Shown: positions 46,062-57,755 of the stretch, piece after piece
How the letters are laid out: each line of letters begins with the position of its first letter
Position numbering within the stretch: position 1 is the first letter of the stretch
Source: Pseudomonas thermotolerans DSM 14292
GTDB lineage: Bacteria > Pseudomonadota > Gammaproteobacteria > Pseudomonadales > Pseudomonadaceae
Assembly: GCF_000364625.1 (NCBI RefSeq)
Contig: NZ_KB822610.1
Location: 45,827-109,826, forward strand
DNA length: 64,000 nt
Reading direction: 5' to 3'
Program-made: the position numbers and the translations under genes
The notes under the pieces: generated by a model
Told to the model about the DNA's origin: nothing
Database searches by the model: none
Seen by the model: only the letters and a program-made list of their open reading frames with translations

Positions 46062-46924
46062 GAGGCCGTGCCGACCGGCTGGCGGCCGCGCTGATTCAGC
46101 CACATGGCGGCGAGGATCACCGCGGCGCCGGCTGCCAGGCGCGGCAGGTCGAAGTCGCGGTTCCAGATCAGCAGGTTGACCAGCAGGCCGGCCGGAACGT
46201 GCAGCTCGTTCATGATCGCCAGGGTGCCGGCATCCACCCGGGTGCTGCCCTTGACCCACCAGTACAGCCCCAGGGCCGTGGCGAACAGCCCCATCCACAG
46301 CAGCACGCCCCACTGCACGCCGGTCTGCGGCAGCCTGTCCGAATTGCCGAAGAGCAGGAAGGAGGGCAGCGCCAGGACCAGCGCGCCGAGGAAGAAGTGA
46401 CCGAAGAAGCGGTATAGCGGCTGCTGCGGCTGATAGCGCAGCAACAGACGCCGGCACAGCACCTGGCCGGCGGCGAAGGTGGCGTTGGCGATCTGCAGGA
46501 GAACGAAGCCGAGCAGGTAGTCACCCTCCAGGCGGTCGAAACGGATGATCACCCCGCCGCTCACCGCCACCAGCGCGGCGAGCAGCGCCCAGGGGCTGAA
46601 GCGCCGCGCCAGGGCGTCGTCGAGCAGGGTCACGTAGATCGGCGTGAGCACGGTGAACAGCAGCACCTCCGGCACCGTCAGCACCTGGAAGCTGCGGTAC
46701 AGGCACAGGTAGGTGATGCCGAACTGCAGCGCCCCGGCCAGCCAGAAACCGGCCAGCAGCGGCCGCGGCAGGCCGCGCCAGAGGGTCAAGGGCAGGAACA
46801 CCAGAGCGGCGATCAGCACCCGCACCAGCACGGCGAAGTCGCTGTCCACCTGCCCGGCCAGGTACTCGCCGATCAGGCTGAAGGAGAACGCCCAGAGGGC
46901 GGTGACCACCAGCAGCTGGGGCAT
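46058..46924 (-). CDS. EamA/DMT family transporter
   Basis: The 288-aa membrane protein has ten hydrophobic helices in two EamA repeats (QLLVVTALWAFSFSLIGEYL and ANATFAAGQVLCRRLLLRYQ to the C-terminus). It resembles carboxylate/amino-acid/amine exporters. The ATG is one base after the aroE stop region, so it is co-transcribed with aroE. The substrate is unknown. Confidence 0.87.
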   Translation of the reverse strand: MPQLLVVTALWAFSFSLIGEYLAGQVDSDFAVLVRVLIAALVFLPLTLWRGLPRPLLAGFWLAGALQFGITYLCLYRSFQVLTVPEVLLFTVLTPIYVTLLDDALARRFSPWALLAALVAVSGGVIIRFDRLEGDYLLGFVLLQIANATFAAGQVLCRRLLLRYQPQQPLYRFFGHFFLGALVLALPSFLLFGNSDRLPQTGVQWGVLLWMGLFATALGLYWWVKGSTRVDAGTLAIMNELHVPAGLLVNLLIWNRDFDLPRLAAGAAVILAAMWLNQRGRQPVGTAS

Positions 46925-46925
46925 G

Positions 46926-47744
46926 TCAGCCCAGCTGGCGGCGCAGCTCGGCGAGCACCGCGACGCTATCCGGACGCACCCCGCGCCAGACCAGGAAGGC
47001 CTCGGCGGCCTGCTCCACCAGCATGCCCAGGCCGTCCACCACCCGGGCGGCGCCCAGGCCGGCGGCCCAGCGGTTGAAGGCGGTAGGCTCCTTGCCGTAC
47101 ATCATGTCGTAGCAGCAGGTATGCCCGGCGCGCACCAGCTCCGGGGCCAGGGGTGGCAGCTCGCCGGCCAGGCTCGCCGAGGTGGCATTGACGATCAGGT
47201 CCATCTCGCCTGCCAGGCTCTCGAAGCTGCAGGCGGACACCGGGCCCAGGTCGGCGAACAGGTGTGCCAGCACCTCGGCCTTCTCCAGGGTGCGGTTGGC
47301 GATCAGCAGCTGCGCCGGCGCCTCGGCGAGCAGCGGCTCAAGCACCCCACGGGCTGCGCCACCGGCGCCGAGCAGCAGGATGCGCCGGCCGGCCAGGGGA
47401 ATCCCGGCATTCACCTTGAGGTCGCGCACCAACCCGGTGCCGTCGGTGTTGTCGCCACGCAGGCGCCCGTCGGCCAGGCGACTGATGGTATTCACCGCGC
47501 CGGCGCGGCGGGCCCGCTCGGTCAGCTCGTCGCAGAGCCGGTAGGCGTCCTCCTTGAACGGCACGGTGACGTTGGCACCGAGCCCCTCGCGGAAGAAGGC
47601 CCGGGCGGTCCCGGCGAAGTCGTCCAGCGGCGCCAGTATGGCCTCGTAGCTGAGCTGCTGGCCTGTCTGCGCGGCGAACATCCGGTGAATCAGCGGCGAT
47701 TTGCTGTGGCCGATGGGGTTGCCGAATACGGCGTAGCGATCCAT
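46926..47744 (-). CDS. aroE: Shikimate dehydrogenase
   Basis: Reduces 3-dehydroshikimate to shikimate with NADPH. The 272-aa protein has the shikimate-binding start [14 protein letters not shown], catalytic Lys in [11 protein letters not shown], Asp in [14 protein letters not shown] and the NADPH loop [18 protein letters not shown] followed by NRT ([14 protein letters not shown]). The length is normal. AAGGA precedes the ATG. The gene lies 49 bp downstream of hemF and directly before the EamA gene, in one probable operon. Confidence 0.96.
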   Translation of the reverse strand: MDRYAVFGNPIGHSKSPLIHRMFAAQTGQQLSYEAILAPLDDFAGTARAFFREGLGANVTVPFKEDAYRLCDELTERARRAGAVNTISRLADGRLRGDNTDGTGLVRDLKVNAGIPLAGRRILLLGAGGAARGVLEPLLAEAPAQLLIANRTLEKAEVLAHLFADLGPVSACSFESLAGEMDLIVNATSASLAGELPPLAPELVRAGHTCCYDMMYGKEPTAFNRWAAGLGAARVVDGLGMLVEQAAEAFLVWRGVRPDSVAVLAELRRQLG

Positions 47745-47793
47745 GGAGAGTCCTTGGGATTCAGTCGGTAGAGAGCGCGCGACGCCACCCAGG

Positions 47794-48816
<1,023 letters not shown>

Positions 48817-48831
48817 CTAAGAGGAAAGCAC

Positions 48832-49809
48832 ATGGCCAAGCGTATCCAGTTCTCCCGCCACGGCGGCCCCGAGGTCCTCGAATACCTCGACTACCAGCCG
48901 GCCGAGCCCGGCCCCAACGAGGTCCGCGTACGCAACCGGGCCATCGGCCTGAATTTCATCGACACCTACTACCGCAGCGGCCTCTACGCGCCGCCCGCGC
49001 TGCCCTCCGGACTGGGCACCGAAGGCGCCGGCGAGGTGGAGGCGGTGGGCAGCGAGGTCACCGAGCTGGCCGTGGGCGACCGGGTGGCCTATGCCACCGG
49101 CCCGCTCGGCGCCTACAGCGATCTGCACGTGCTGCCGGCCAGCCACCTGGTCAAGCTGCCGGAGGGCATCGACTTCGAGCAGGCCGCCGCGGTGATGCTC
49201 AAGGGCCTCACCGTGCAGTACCTGCTGCGCCAGACCTACCAGGTCCAGCCCGGACAGACCATCCTCTGGCATGCCGCCGCCGGCGGGGTCGGCCTGCTCG
49301 CCTGCCAGTGGGCGCGAGCCCTGGGGGTCAAGCTGATCGGCACCGTGTCCTCGCCGCAGAAGGCCGCGCTGGCCGAGGCCAACGGCGCCTGGGCGACCAT
49401 CGACTACAGCCGCGAGGACGTGCCGGCCCGGGTGCTGGAGCTGACCAACGGCGAGAAGTGCCCGGTGGTCTACGACTCGGTGGGCAAGGATACCTGGGAG
49501 ATATCCCTGGACTGCGTGGCGCCGCGCGGCCTGCTGGTCAGCTTCGGCAACGCCTCCGGACCGGTCACCGGAGTCAACCTGGCAGTACTGGCGCAGAAGG
49601 GCTCGCTGTACGTCACCCGGCCTACCCTGTTCGGCTACGCCAATACCCGCGAGCGTCTGCAGGCGATGGCCGACGAGCTGTTCGGACTGATCCTCTCCGG
49701 GCAGATCAAGGTGGAGATCGGCCGCCGCTATTCGCTGGCCGAGGCCGCCAAGGCCCAGGAAGCCCTGAGCAGCCGGCAGACCACCGGCTCGACCATCCTG
49801 CTGCCCTGA
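48832..49809 (+). CDS. qor: NADPH:quinone reductase (zeta-crystallin family)
   Basis: The 325-aa zinc-free MDR-family oxidoreductase shows the quinone reductase signature GLNFIDTYYRSGLY, a GLGTEGAGEVEAVGSEV core, LKGLTVQYLLRQTYQVQPG and the NADPH motif ILWHAAAGGVGLLACQWARA. It reduces quinones by one electron in E. coli. AAGAGGAAAG precedes the ATG at 48832. It is divergent from hemF, as in other Pseudomonas. Confidence 0.94.
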   Translation: MAKRIQFSRHGGPEVLEYLDYQPAEPGPNEVRVRNRAIGLNFIDTYYRSGLYAPPALPSGLGTEGAGEVEAVGSEVTELAVGDRVAYATGPLGAYSDLHVLPASHLVKLPEGIDFEQAAAVMLKGLTVQYLLRQTYQVQPGQTILWHAAAGGVGLLACQWARALGVKLIGTVSSPQKAALAEANGAWATIDYSREDVPARVLELTNGEKCPVVYDSVGKDTWEISLDCVAPRGLLVSFGNASGPVTGVNLAVLAQKGSLYVTRPTLFGYANTRERLQAMADELFGLILSGQIKVEIGRRYSLAEAAKAQEALSSRQTTGSTILLP

Positions 49810-49827
49810 GGCAGCCTGCCGCCCGAC

Positions 49828-50385
49828 TCAGGCCGGGCGGATCACCGCGCCGCTGACCAGGTCACGGATCAGGCTGGGGTTGCGGCGCCCGCCCAGCTGG
49901 CCGTTGAGCACCCCATCCAGCTGGCCGTGGAAGTACTGCTCGACGCGCAGCCGGCTGCGCGCCGCCGGGCGCCCGCTGGGGTTCGCCGAGGTGGACACCA
50001 GGGGGCCGACCTCGGCGCACAGCGCGCGTACCAGCGGATGGTCGCTGACCCGCAGGGCCACCTTGTCGCTGCCGCCGGTGATCCATTCCGGCAGCAGCCC
50101 CTGATGCGGCACCAGCCAGGTGTTCGGCCCCGGCCAGCTGGCGGCGAGGCGCTCCAGCCAGGCCTCGGGCAGGCCATCGAGAAGGAAGTCGAACTGTTCG
50201 ATATCGGCGGCCACCAGGATCAGTCCCTTCTCCATCGGCCGCTCCTTGAGCGCCAGCAGGCGCAGCACCGCGAGCTCGTCCCAGGGGTCGCAGCCCAGGC
50301 CCCAGACCGCCTCGGTGGGATAGGCGATCAGCCCGCCGTCCCGCACCACCCGCGCCACCTGCCAAACACGCCAACTGCCGACCAT
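49828..50385 (-). CDS. tsaC: Threonylcarbamoyl-AMP synthase (TsaC/YrdC)
   Basis: Makes L-threonylcarbamoyl-AMP for t6A37 modification of ANN-decoding tRNAs. The 185-aa YrdC-fold protein has [50 protein letters not shown] and [16 protein letters not shown], the expected active-site segments. The start at 50385 follows GGGAG; upstream in-frame sequence overlaps dprA and is not needed. It is downstream of dprA on the same strand with a 61-bp gap. Confidence 0.95.
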   Translation of the reverse strand: MVGSWRVWQVARVVRDGGLIAYPTEAVWGLGCDPWDELAVLRLLALKERPMEKGLILVAADIEQFDFLLDGLPEAWLERLAASWPGPNTWLVPHQGLLPEWITGGSDKVALRVSDHPLVRALCAEVGPLVSTSANPSGRPAARSRLRVEQYFHGQLDGVLNGQLGGRRNPSLIRDLVSGAVIRPA

Positions 50386-50446
50386 CGCCAGACTCCCGAA
50401 GAGGAAAGCCGGCAGTGTACCCAAATGCCCGCCACCCCGCCCGTGC

Positions 50447-51544
50447 CTATGCCCTGGCCAGCCATAGGCCACCTTCGCAGACCACCCGGCCGTCCAGCTC
50501 CAGCTCGGTGAGTGCCGCCAGCACCTCCGGCAGCGGCCAGCCGCTGCGTTCGGCGAGGGCCTCGCTGCTGGCCGGCGCGGCGTGCAGCAGGGCCACCAGG
50601 GGATGCTCGGCCGGCCTGGACGGCCCCAGGTTCTCGGGCACCGGGACCAACTGCTGCCAGCCGCGCAGGCCTTCGAGGATGTGCTCGACGCTCTCCACCA
50701 GGGTCGCGCCCTCGCGGATCAGCTGGTGGCAGCCGCGTGCCCCGGGGTGATGGATGGAGCCGGGCAGGGCGTAGACCTCGCGGCCCTGCTCCATGGCCAG
50801 CCGGGCGGTGATCAGCGAGCCGCTGGACGGGCTGGCCTCGACCACCAGCACGCCCAGGGACAGGCCGCTGATGATCCGGTTGCGGCGCGGGAAGTTGGCG
50901 GCCTGGGGCGGGCAGTCCAGCGGCAGCTCGGAGACCAGCGCGCCGCCGCGTTCGCGGATCTGCCGGGCCAGCTCGCCGTGACGGGCCGGGTAGATCCGTT
51001 CGAGGCCAGTGCCGAGTACCGCCACGGTGGTCCCGCCGGCCTCCAGGGCGCCCTGGTGGGCTGCGCCGTCGATGCCCAGCGCCAGGCCACTGGTGATCAC
51101 GAAACCGCCGCCGGCCAGGCTGCGGGCGAAGGCCAGGGCGTTGTCCAGCCCAGGCCGCGAAGCCCGTCGGCTACCAACGATGGCCAGCTGCGGGCGTTCC
51201 AGCGCCTGCGGATCGCCGGCGACGAAGAGCAGCGGCGGGGCGTCCGGCAGCTCGGCGAGCAGCGCCGGGTAAGCCGGGTCGTCCCACATCAGGAGGTACT
51301 GGTCGGCAGCTTCCAGCCAGCGCAGCGTGGCGGCGGCCCGCTCGCGGGTCTCGGCGCTGCGCCGCGCCTCGCAGCTGGTCGCCGGCAGGCCCAGGGCGCG
51401 CCAGGCACCGGCTGGAGCGCTGAGCGCGGCGGCAGCGTCACCGAAGGCGGCAATCAGCCGGCGCAGACGGACGGGACCGAGTTCGGGGAGACTGTGCAGG
51501 CGCAGCCGGGCTTCCAGCTCGGCAGGGGAGAGGTTCGAGGTCAT
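50447..51544 (-). CDS. dprA: DNA processing protein DprA (Smf)
   Basis: Loads RecA on incoming single-stranded DNA during natural transformation. The 365-aa protein has an N-terminal SAM-like region ([20 protein letters not shown]) and the Rossmann-like core with [58 protein letters not shown] and [22 protein letters not shown]-terminal winged-helix DML1-like domain follows. The start at 51544 follows AAGGA; ATG 51553 is alternative. Confidence 0.94.
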   Translation of the reverse strand: MTSNLSPAELEARLRLHSLPELGPVRLRRLIAAFGDAAAALSAPAGAWRALGLPATSCEARRSAETRERAAATLRWLEAADQYLLMWDDPAYPALLAELPDAPPLLFVAGDPQALERPQLAIVGSRRASRPGLDNALAFARSLAGGGFVITSGLALGIDGAAHQGALEAGGTTVAVLGTGLERIYPARHGELARQIRERGGALVSELPLDCPPQAANFPRRNRIISGLSLGVLVVEASPSSGSLITARLAMEQGREVYALPGSIHHPGARGCHQLIREGATLVESVEHILEGLRGWQQLVPVPENLGPSRPAEHPLVALLHAAPASSEALAERSGWPLPEVLAALTELELDGRVVCEGGLWLARA

Positions 51545-51560
51545 GCGGATCATCCTTGAT

Positions 51561-51593
51561 CGCCGAAAAGCAGAACCCCCGCCTGGGCGGGGG
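51561..51593 (-). terminator. Rho-independent terminator downstream of the LysM gene
   Basis: On the minus strand CCCCCGCC pairs with GGCGGGGG (51593-51586 with 51583-51576), followed by TTCTGCTTTT. It separates the LysM gene from dprA. Confidence 0.75.
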
Positions 51594-51610
51594 CTCGGAG
51601 GGGACTCAGC

Positions 51611-52636
51611 TCAGGGGTTGCGGACCTTGTCGAGAACCGCCAGCTGCCGGGTGGCATTGAGCACCAGACCGTAGCTGAGCTTGTCGTAGGTGCGGAACAC
51701 CATCAGCAGGCCAGCACGCTCGTCGGGAATCTTCACCGCGTCGCCGGTGACCCGGTCGCGTACCGTCTCGCCGGTCTTGTAGACCGCCAGCACGTTGCCC
51801 TCCACCAGGCCGTCGCGCTTGCCCTTGTTGATGGTCACCACGTCGAACTGGCCGATCTGGGTCACCCCGCGCGGCACGTCGAGGATCAGGCCTTGGATCT
51901 CACTGCTCGGCTCGCTGGGCATGAAGGTGGAATTGATGGCCCGCTCCTCGGTGGGGAACAGACGATCGCCGAGGCGCACCTCCTGGGTCGAGCGGCTGAG
52001 CAGCAGGGTGGAGATGTCGCCTTCCTCGGCGACCACCTCGCCGGAACCGATCTCGTCGGCGTTGATGCCGAGGAATTCCTGGGTGTCCGGGTCGACGTAG
52101 GTGCGGCCCTGGCGGAAGATGCCGTAGACCTGCACGCCCGGCTCCAGCAGGCCGCGCGCGTAGACGCGGTCCCCGGCGCCGCTGACTACCCGCTCAGCGT
52201 TGCCGGCGACCACGTAGGGACGACCTTCGAAGTCCTCCACCTTGTCGACGATGCGGTTGTTGAGCAGGAAGCTGTTGATCGCCTCCAGCGGAATGGTGGG
52301 GATCGCCTCGGCCATCGGCGTGCGACGCACCGTCGGCGACAGCTTGATGGTGCCGCGCGATTCGCCCCGGCTGAGCATCAGCCGCGGCTGGCCGTCGACG
52401 TAGACCAGGCTGAGCACGTCACCGGGATAGATCAGGTGAGGGTTCTCGATCTGCGGGTTGGCGTGCCAGATCTGTGGCCATTTCCACGGCTGGCGCAGGA
52501 ACTTCCCGGAGATGTCCCACAAGGTATCACCCTTGACCACCACGTAGCGGTCCGGGTGCCCCTCCCTCAGTTGCACATCGGCCTGGACCGCGCCGCCAGC
52601 GGCGAGGAACAGCAGGGCGAGTAAAGTTTTCCTCAT
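51611..52636 (-). CDS. LysM peptidoglycan-binding domain protein
   Basis: The 341-aa secreted protein has signal peptide MRKTLLALLFLAAGGAVQA and a LysM domain at about residues 30-85 (DRYVVVKGDTLWDISGKFLR, NPQIENPHLIYPGDVLSLVY). The rest is a ~250-residue region without recognised catalytic motifs (VYGIFRQGRTYVDPDTQEFL, GQFDVVTINKGKRDGLVEGN). A homologue lies at this site, divergent from def, in Pseudomonas genomes generally. The function is probably envelope-associated. The start is set by the signal peptide. Confidence 0.88.
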   Translation of the reverse strand: MRKTLLALLFLAAGGAVQADVQLREGHPDRYVVVKGDTLWDISGKFLRQPWKWPQIWHANPQIENPHLIYPGDVLSLVYVDGQPRLMLSRGESRGTIKLSPTVRRTPMAEAIPTIPLEAINSFLLNNRIVDKVEDFEGRPYVVAGNAERVVSGAGDRVYARGLLEPGVQVYGIFRQGRTYVDPDTQEFLGINADEIGSGEVVAEEGDISTLLLSRSTQEVRLGDRLFPTEERAINSTFMPSEPSSEIQGLILDVPRGVTQIGQFDVVTINKGKRDGLVEGNVLAVYKTGETVRDRVTGDAVKIPDERAGLLMVFRTYDKLSYGLVLNATRQLAVLDKVRNP

Positions 52637-52785
52637 TCGCTGAATCCCATTATTATGTATCTTCCCAAGCACCCTAGCGCCGCTTCGAAACCCTTGCAGG
52701 GCGCGGCCCGAAGCCATTTTTTCAATGACTTCGGCATATTAGCAGCGGTGTTTAAATTTATTCCACAAGTGCATCACAAACGCAT

Positions 52786-53292
52786 ATGGCAATCCTGACC
52801 ATCCTCGAATTTCCCGATCCGCGCCTGCGCACCGTCGCCAAGCCGGTGGAAGTGGTCGACGATTCGATCCGCAAGCTGGTCGACGATATGTTCGAGACCA
52901 TGTACGCCGCTCCCGGCATCGGCCTGGCGGCGACCCAGGTCAATGTGCACAAGCGCGTCGTTGTGATGGACCTGTCCGAGGACAAGTCCGAACCGCGGGT
53001 GTTCATCAATCCCGAGTTCGAGCCGCTGACCGATCAGCTGGACCAGTACCAGGAAGGCTGCCTGTCCGTTCCCGGCTTCTACGAGAACGTCGAACGTCCG
53101 CAGAAGGTGCGCATCAAGGCCCTGGACCGCGACGGCCAGCCCTTCGAGGAAATCGCCGAGGGCCTGCTGGCAGTGTGCATCCAGCACGAGTGCGACCACC
53201 TCAATGGCAAGCTGTTCGTCGATTACCTGTCCAGCCTCAAGCGCGACCGCATCAAGAAGAAGCTGGAAAAGCAGCACCGCCTGCGCGCCTGA
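52786..53292 (+). CDS. def: Peptide deformylase
   Basis: Removes the formyl group from nascent proteins. The 168-aa metalloenzyme has motif 1 [10 protein letters not shown], motif 2 [10 protein letters not shown] and motif 3 [12 protein letters not shown]; the Cys and two His bind iron and the Glu is catalytic. The ATG at 52786 gives the normal [14 protein letters not shown] start; no strong ribosome site is visible. It leads the def-fmt-rsmB-trkA run, but a terminator-like structure lies between def and fmt. Confidence 0.97.
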   Translation: MAILTILEFPDPRLRTVAKPVEVVDDSIRKLVDDMFETMYAAPGIGLAATQVNVHKRVVVMDLSEDKSEPRVFINPEFEPLTDQLDQYQEGCLSVPGFYENVERPQKVRIKALDRDGQPFEEIAEGLLAVCIQHECDHLNGKLFVDYLSSLKRDRIKKKLEKQHRLRA

Positions 53293-53305
53293 TCCCGACC
53301 TGCAG

Positions 53306-53375
53306 AGGCTTGCCGACAGGCTCTGGGGAAGCGATGCGCAAGGGCTTCCCGGTACCGCGCCGGCAAGCCTTTTTC
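53306..53375 (+). terminator. Branched terminator-like structure between def and fmt
   Basis: AGGCTTGCCG (53306-53315) pairs perfectly with CGGCAAGCCT (53361-53370), followed at once by a T-run (53370-53374). Inside the 45-nt loop GGGAAGC (53326-53332) pairs with GCTTCCC (53344-53350). The T-run lies ~28 bp before the fmt ATG, so it could terminate def or attenuate fmt. Confidence 0.7.
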
Positions 53376-53402
53376 ATATGCCCCCTTTGGTGACCCCGCC
53401 TT

Positions 53403-54347
53403 ATGTCTGAGTCGTTGCGCATCGTATTCGCCGGCACCCCGGATTTCGCCGCCGCCCACCTCAAGGCCCTGCTGGCCAGCCCGCATCGGATCATCGCCGT
53501 CTACACCCAGCCGGACCGTCCGGCCGGGCGCGGCCAGAAGCTGATGCCCAGCCCGGTCAAGCAGCTCGCCGTGGAGCACGGGATTCCTGTGTACCAGCCG
53601 CCGAGCCTGCGCGATCCCGCCGCTCAGTCCGAGCTGGCAGCACTGGCCCCGGACCTGATGGTGGTGGTCGCCTACGGGCTGATCCTGCCTCAGGCGGTGC
53701 TGGACATCCCGCGCCTCGGCTGCATCAACAGCCACGCCTCGCTGCTGCCGCGCTGGCGCGGCGCGGCGCCGATCCAGCGCGCGGTGGAGGCCGGGGACGC
53801 GCAGAGCGGGGTGACGGTGATGCAGATGGAAGCCGGCCTGGACACCGGGCCCATGCTGCTGAAGGTCGCCACCCCGATCGCCGCCGATGACACCGGCGGC
53901 AGCCTGCACGACCGCCTCGCCGAGCTGGGCCCACCGGCGGTGCTCGAGGCCATCGCCGGCCTGGCCGCCGGGACTCTCCGAGGCGAGCCCCAGGACGATG
54001 CCCTGGCCACCTACGCCCACAAGCTGAGCAAGGACGAGGGGCGCATCGACTGGAGCCGCCCGGCCGTCGAGCTGGAGAGGCGCATCCGCGCCTTCAGTCC
54101 CTGGCCGGGCACCCACAGCACGCTGCACGGCGAACCGCTCAAGGTGCTTGCCGCCCACCTCGGAGAAGGCGTCGGCGCACCGGGAACCATTCTCGCCGCC
54201 GGCAGGGACGGCCTCACCGTGGCCTGTGGCGAGGGCGTGCTCTGCCTGACCCGCCTGCAGCTGCCCGGCGGCAAGCCGCTGGCCTTCGCCGACCTGTACA
54301 ACAGCCGCCGCGAGCAGTTCGCCGTCGGCACGGTGCTCGGCCAATGA
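53403..54347 (+). CDS. fmt: Methionyl-tRNA formyltransferase
   Basis: Formylates Met-tRNA(fMet). The 314-aa protein has the N-terminal formyl-THF domain with [32 protein letters not shown], the catalytic Asn-His in [22 protein letters not shown] and the downstream Asp of [10 protein letters not shown]. The C-terminal OB-like domain includes [23 protein letters not shown]. The stop overlaps the rsmB ATG by 4 bp. Confidence 0.96.
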   Translation: MSESLRIVFAGTPDFAAAHLKALLASPHRIIAVYTQPDRPAGRGQKLMPSPVKQLAVEHGIPVYQPPSLRDPAAQSELAALAPDLMVVVAYGLILPQAVLDIPRLGCINSHASLLPRWRGAAPIQRAVEAGDAQSGVTVMQMEAGLDTGPMLLKVATPIAADDTGGSLHDRLAELGPPAVLEAIAGLAAGTLRGEPQDDALATYAHKLSKDEGRIDWSRPAVELERRIRAFSPWPGTHSTLHGEPLKVLAAHLGEGVGAPGTILAAGRDGLTVACGEGVLCLTRLQLPGGKPLAFADLYNSRREQFAVGTVLGQ

Positions 54348-55648
54348 ATCCGCGCCTGGCCGCCGCCCGGGCGCTGGGCGCCGTGCTGGCCGGCAAGGCC
54401 TCGCTGAGCGGCAGTCTGCCGGCGCAGCTCGAACGGCTGGCGGGCCGCGACCGCGCCCTGGCCCAGGATCTGGCCTTCGGCGCCGCGCGCTGGCAGCCGC
54501 GGCTGATGCTGCTCGCCGAGAAGCTCCTGCAAAAGCCCTTCAAGGCCGCCGACAAGGACATCGAGGCGCTGCTGCTGATCGGTCTCTACCAGTTGTTCCA
54601 CACCCGCATCCCGGCCCACGCGGCGATCGGCGAGACCGTGGGCTGCGCCGACCCGCTCAAGAAGCCCTGGGCCAAGGGCCTGCTCAACGCCGTGCTGCGC
54701 CGCGCCCAGCGCGAAGGAGAGGCGCTGTTCGCCGAGCTGGAGCGCGACCCGGTGGCGCGCACCGCCCATCCGCGCTGGCTGCAGAAGGCCCTCAAGGCCG
54801 CCTGGCCGGAGCACTGGGAGGCCATCTGCGCCGCCAACAACGCCCATCCGCCACTGATCCTGAGGGTCAACCGCCGGCACGGCACCCGCGACGCCTACCT
54901 GGCCGAGCTCGAAGCCGCCGGCATCGCCGCCCGGCCCTGCGCCTTCAGCCGCGACGGCATCGTCCTCGCCGCTGCCTGCGAGGTCACCGGCCTGCCGGGC
55001 TTCGCCGAAGGCCGGGTCAGCGTCCAGGACGAGGCCGCCCAGCTGGCCGCCGAGCTTCTGGAGCTGGCCCCCGGTCAGCGGGTGCTGGACGCCTGCGCGG
55101 CCCCCGGCGGCAAGACCTGCCACCTGCTGGAGGCCGAGCCCGGACTTGCCGAAGTGCTCGCCGTGGAGCTGGAGGACAAGCGCCTGGCGCGGGTCCGCGA
55201 GAACCTCGTGCGCCTCGGTCTGGAGGCATCCCTGGTCGCAGCCGACGCCCGGGACACCGCCACCTGGTGGGACGGCCGACCGTTCCAGCGCATCCTCCTC
55301 GATGCGCCCTGCTCGGCCACCGGGGTGATCCGCCGCCACCCGGACATCAAGCTGACCCGCCAGGCCGAGGACATCGCCGCCCTGGCCAGGCTGCAGGGTG
55401 AGCTGCTGGATGCCCTGTGGCCGACCCTGGAGGTGGGCGGGGTGCTGCTCTATGCCACCTGCTCGGTGCTACCGGAGGAGAACCGCGAGACCATCGCCGC
55501 CTTCCTGGCCCGCACCCCGGGGGCCCGCGAGCTGGATATCGCCGGCGGCTTCGGCCTCAAGCAGCCCCATGGTCGTCAGCTACTGCCGCAGACGGACGGT
55601 CACGACGGCTTCTACTATGCCAAGCTGATCAAGATCGCCGCCCGCTGA
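54344..55648 (+). CDS. rsmB: 16S rRNA (cytosine-967-C5) methyltransferase RsmB
   Basis: The 434-aa protein has an N-terminal NusB-like RNA-binding domain ([22 protein letters not shown]) and a C-terminal SAM methyltransferase domain with [18 protein letters not shown]. The two cysteines of m5C enzymes occur in [18 protein letters not shown] and [19 protein letters not shown]. The ATG overlaps the fmt stop. trkA follows 40 bp downstream. Confidence 0.95.
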   Translation: MNPRLAAARALGAVLAGKASLSGSLPAQLERLAGRDRALAQDLAFGAARWQPRLMLLAEKLLQKPFKAADKDIEALLLIGLYQLFHTRIPAHAAIGETVGCADPLKKPWAKGLLNAVLRRAQREGEALFAELERDPVARTAHPRWLQKALKAAWPEHWEAICAANNAHPPLILRVNRRHGTRDAYLAELEAAGIAARPCAFSRDGIVLAAACEVTGLPGFAEGRVSVQDEAAQLAAELLELAPGQRVLDACAAPGGKTCHLLEAEPGLAEVLAVELEDKRLARVRENLVRLGLEASLVAADARDTATWWDGRPFQRILLDAPCSATGVIRRHPDIKLTRQAEDIAALARLQGELLDALWPTLEVGGVLLYATCSVLPEENRETIAAFLARTPGARELDIAGGFGLKQPHGRQLLPQTDGHDGFYYAKLIKIAAR

Positions 55649-55688
55649 AGCGGCGAGTCATTCGCGTCATCCCCGAAGGAGCGTTTGA

Positions 55689-57062
55689 GTGAAGATCATC
55701 ATCCTCGGCGCCGGACAGGTCGGCGGCACCCTCGCCGAGCACCTGGCCAGCGAAGCCAACGACATCACGGTGGTGGACACCGACGGCGAACGCCTGCGCA
55801 ACCTCGGCGACCGCCTGGACATCCGCACCGTGCAGGGCCAGGCCTCGTTCCCCACGGTGCTGCGTCAGGCCGGCGCCGACGATGCCGACATGCTGGTGGC
55901 GGTGACCAACAGCGACGAGACCAACATGGTCGCCTGCCAGGTGGCCTACACCCTGTTCCACACCCCGACCAAGATCGCCCGGGTGCGCGAATCGGCCTAC
56001 CTGACCCGCAGCGGGCTGTTCAGCAACGAGGCGATCCCGGTGGACGTGCTGATCAGCCCCGAGCAGGTAGTCACCAACTACATCAAGCGGCTGATCGAAT
56101 ACCCCGGCGCCCTGCAGGTGATCGACTTCGCCGAGGGCAAGGCCCAGCTGGTAGCGGTCAAGGCCTACTACGGCGGCCCGCTGGTCGGCCAGCAGCTGCG
56201 CCAGATCCGCGAGCACATGCCCAACGTGGACACCCGGGTGGCGGCCATCTTCCGCCGCGACCGGCCGATCATGCCGCACGGCGACACGGTGATCGAAGCC
56301 GACGACGAGGTGTTCTTCATCGCCGCCCGCGGCCACATCCGCGCGGTGATGAGCGAGCTGCGCCGCCTCGAGGACAGCTACCGGCGCATCGTCATCGCCG
56401 GCGGCGGCAACATCGGCGAGCGTCTCGCCGAAGCCATCGAGAGCCGCTACCAGGTGAAGATCATCGAGAAGAACCCGACGCGCTGCCGCTACCTGTCGGA
56501 CACGCTGGAGAGCACCATCGTCCTGCAGGGCAGTTCCTCGGACCGCGACCTGCTGATGGAGGAGAGCATCAGCGAGGCCGATATCTTCCTCGCCCTGACC
56601 AACGACGACGAGGCCAACATCATGTCCTCGCTGCTCGCCAAGCGCCTCGGCGCGCGCAAGGTGATGAGCATCATCAACAACCCGGCCTACGTGGATCTGG
56701 TGCAGGGCGGCAACATCGACATCGCCATCAGCCCGCAGCTGGCCACCATCGGCACCCTGCTGACCCACGTACGCCGCGGCGACATCGTCAGCGCCCACTC
56801 GCTGCGCCGCGGCGCCGCCGAGGCCATCGAGGTGGTCGCCCACGGCGATTCGCGCTCCAGCAAGGTGGTCGGCCGGACGGTCGCCGACATCGCCCTGCCG
56901 CCGGGCACCACCATCGGCGCGGTGGTCCGCGACGAGGAGGTGCTGATCGCCCACGACGACACCCGCATCGAGTCCGGCGACCATGTGCTGCTGTTCCTGG
57001 TGGACAAGAAGTACATCCGCGACGTCGAGCGTCTGTTCCAGGTCGGCCTGACCTTCTTCTGA
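55689..57062 (+). CDS. trkA: Trk system potassium uptake protein TrkA
   Basis: Peripheral NAD-binding regulator of the TrkH/TrkG potassium channel. The 457-aa protein has two RCK halves, each with a Rossmann motif: [19 protein letters not shown] at residue 2 and [19 protein letters not shown] near residue 233. C-terminal TrkA_C domains end each half. A GTG start is used, preceded by GAAGGAGCG. It lies in the def-fmt-rsmB-trkA order usual for gammaproteobacteria. Confidence 0.96.
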   Translation: MKIIILGAGQVGGTLAEHLASEANDITVVDTDGERLRNLGDRLDIRTVQGQASFPTVLRQAGADDADMLVAVTNSDETNMVACQVAYTLFHTPTKIARVRESAYLTRSGLFSNEAIPVDVLISPEQVVTNYIKRLIEYPGALQVIDFAEGKAQLVAVKAYYGGPLVGQQLRQIREHMPNVDTRVAAIFRRDRPIMPHGDTVIEADDEVFFIAARGHIRAVMSELRRLEDSYRRIVIAGGGNIGERLAEAIESRYQVKIIEKNPTRCRYLSDTLESTIVLQGSSSDRDLLMEESISEADIFLALTNDDEANIMSSLLAKRLGARKVMSIINNPAYVDLVQGGNIDIAISPQLATIGTLLTHVRRGDIVSAHSLRRGAAEAIEVVAHGDSRSSKVVGRTVADIALPPGTTIGAVVRDEEVLIAHDDTRIESGDHVLLFLVDKKYIRDVERLFQVGLTFF

Positions 57063-57082
57063 AGCAGCCGCGAGGAGGCCCC

Positions 57083-57400
57083 ATGAGCATCCAGGCACTG
57101 GAGAAGCTACTCGCCAAGGGCAGCGACAACCCGCTGCTGCGCTTCGGCCTCGGCAAGGGCTACCTGGACCTCGGCGAGCACGCCCGCGCCGCCGAGCACC
57201 TGCGCCGCTGCGTGGAGCTGGATCCCGACTACTCGGCAGCCTGGAAGCTGCTCGGCAAGGCCCTGCAGGGCGCCGGCGACCCGGCCGGAGCGCGGCAGGC
57301 CTGGCAGCAGGGCATCGCCGTGGCCCTGGCGCGCGGCGACAAGCAGGCGGAGAAGGAGATGACGGTGTTTCTCAAGCGGCTGGAGAAGGCTACCGGTTGA
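57083..57400 (+). CDS. Small tetratricopeptide repeat protein
   Basis: The 105-aa protein has roughly two TPR units (NPLLRFGLGKGYLDLGEHAR AAEHLRRCVELDPDY, then SAAWKLLGKALQGAGDPAGA RQAWQQGIAVA). It has no signal peptide and the partner is unknown. CGAGGAGGCCCC precedes the ATG. It starts 20 bp after trkA and probably shares its transcript. The stop abuts the stop of the convergent PilZ gene with no gap. Confidence 0.85.
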   Translation: MSIQALEKLLAKGSDNPLLRFGLGKGYLDLGEHARAAEHLRRCVELDPDYSAAWKLLGKALQGAGDPAGARQAWQQGIAVALARGDKQAEKEMTVFLKRLEKATG

Positions 57401-57676
57401 TCAGCCGGCGGCTTCCTCGCCGCAGAAGCGCAGGCCGACGCCCTCGGCATCCACGCGCACCACCTGCATGCGCAGCACCGGCGCCTCGATCGGCATGCCC
57501 TGGACCTGGCCGGTCACCTCGGCGCCCACCGGCAGCCCGACCAGCCCGGCGTGCCGCACATAGACTCCGCCGTCGGACAGGTCGCGGGTTTCGGCGAGCA
57601 GCTCGCCGAGACTCGGATGGCAGATCTTGATCCGGCACTTCATTGGCGTACGGGGATGCTGGCGCTGGTTGCTCAT
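57401..57676 (-). CDS. PilZ domain protein (c-di-GMP receptor-like)
   Basis: The 91-aa single PilZ domain contains the two c-di-GMP motifs: RxxxR as RQHPR near the N-terminus and DxSxxG as DLSDGG (ETRDLSDGGVYVRHAG). This suggests it binds c-di-GMP. It sits between the TPR gene and the lipid A acyltransferase, the same order as in P. aeruginosa. The output partner is unknown. A diguanylate cyclase is also encoded in this window at 28.3 kb, without evidence of a link. Confidence 0.9.
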   Translation of the reverse strand: MSNQRQHPRTPMKCRIKICHPSLGELLAETRDLSDGGVYVRHAGLVGLPVGAEVTGQVQGMPIEAPVLRMQVVRVDAEGVGLRFCGEEAAG

Positions 57677-57755
57677 CGGCCTGGCCCTGCTGATGGAAAG
57701 CGCCTTTCATAACCCAAAAGACGCCTGGCGCCCAGCACCCGGGGCAGGAACCCCG

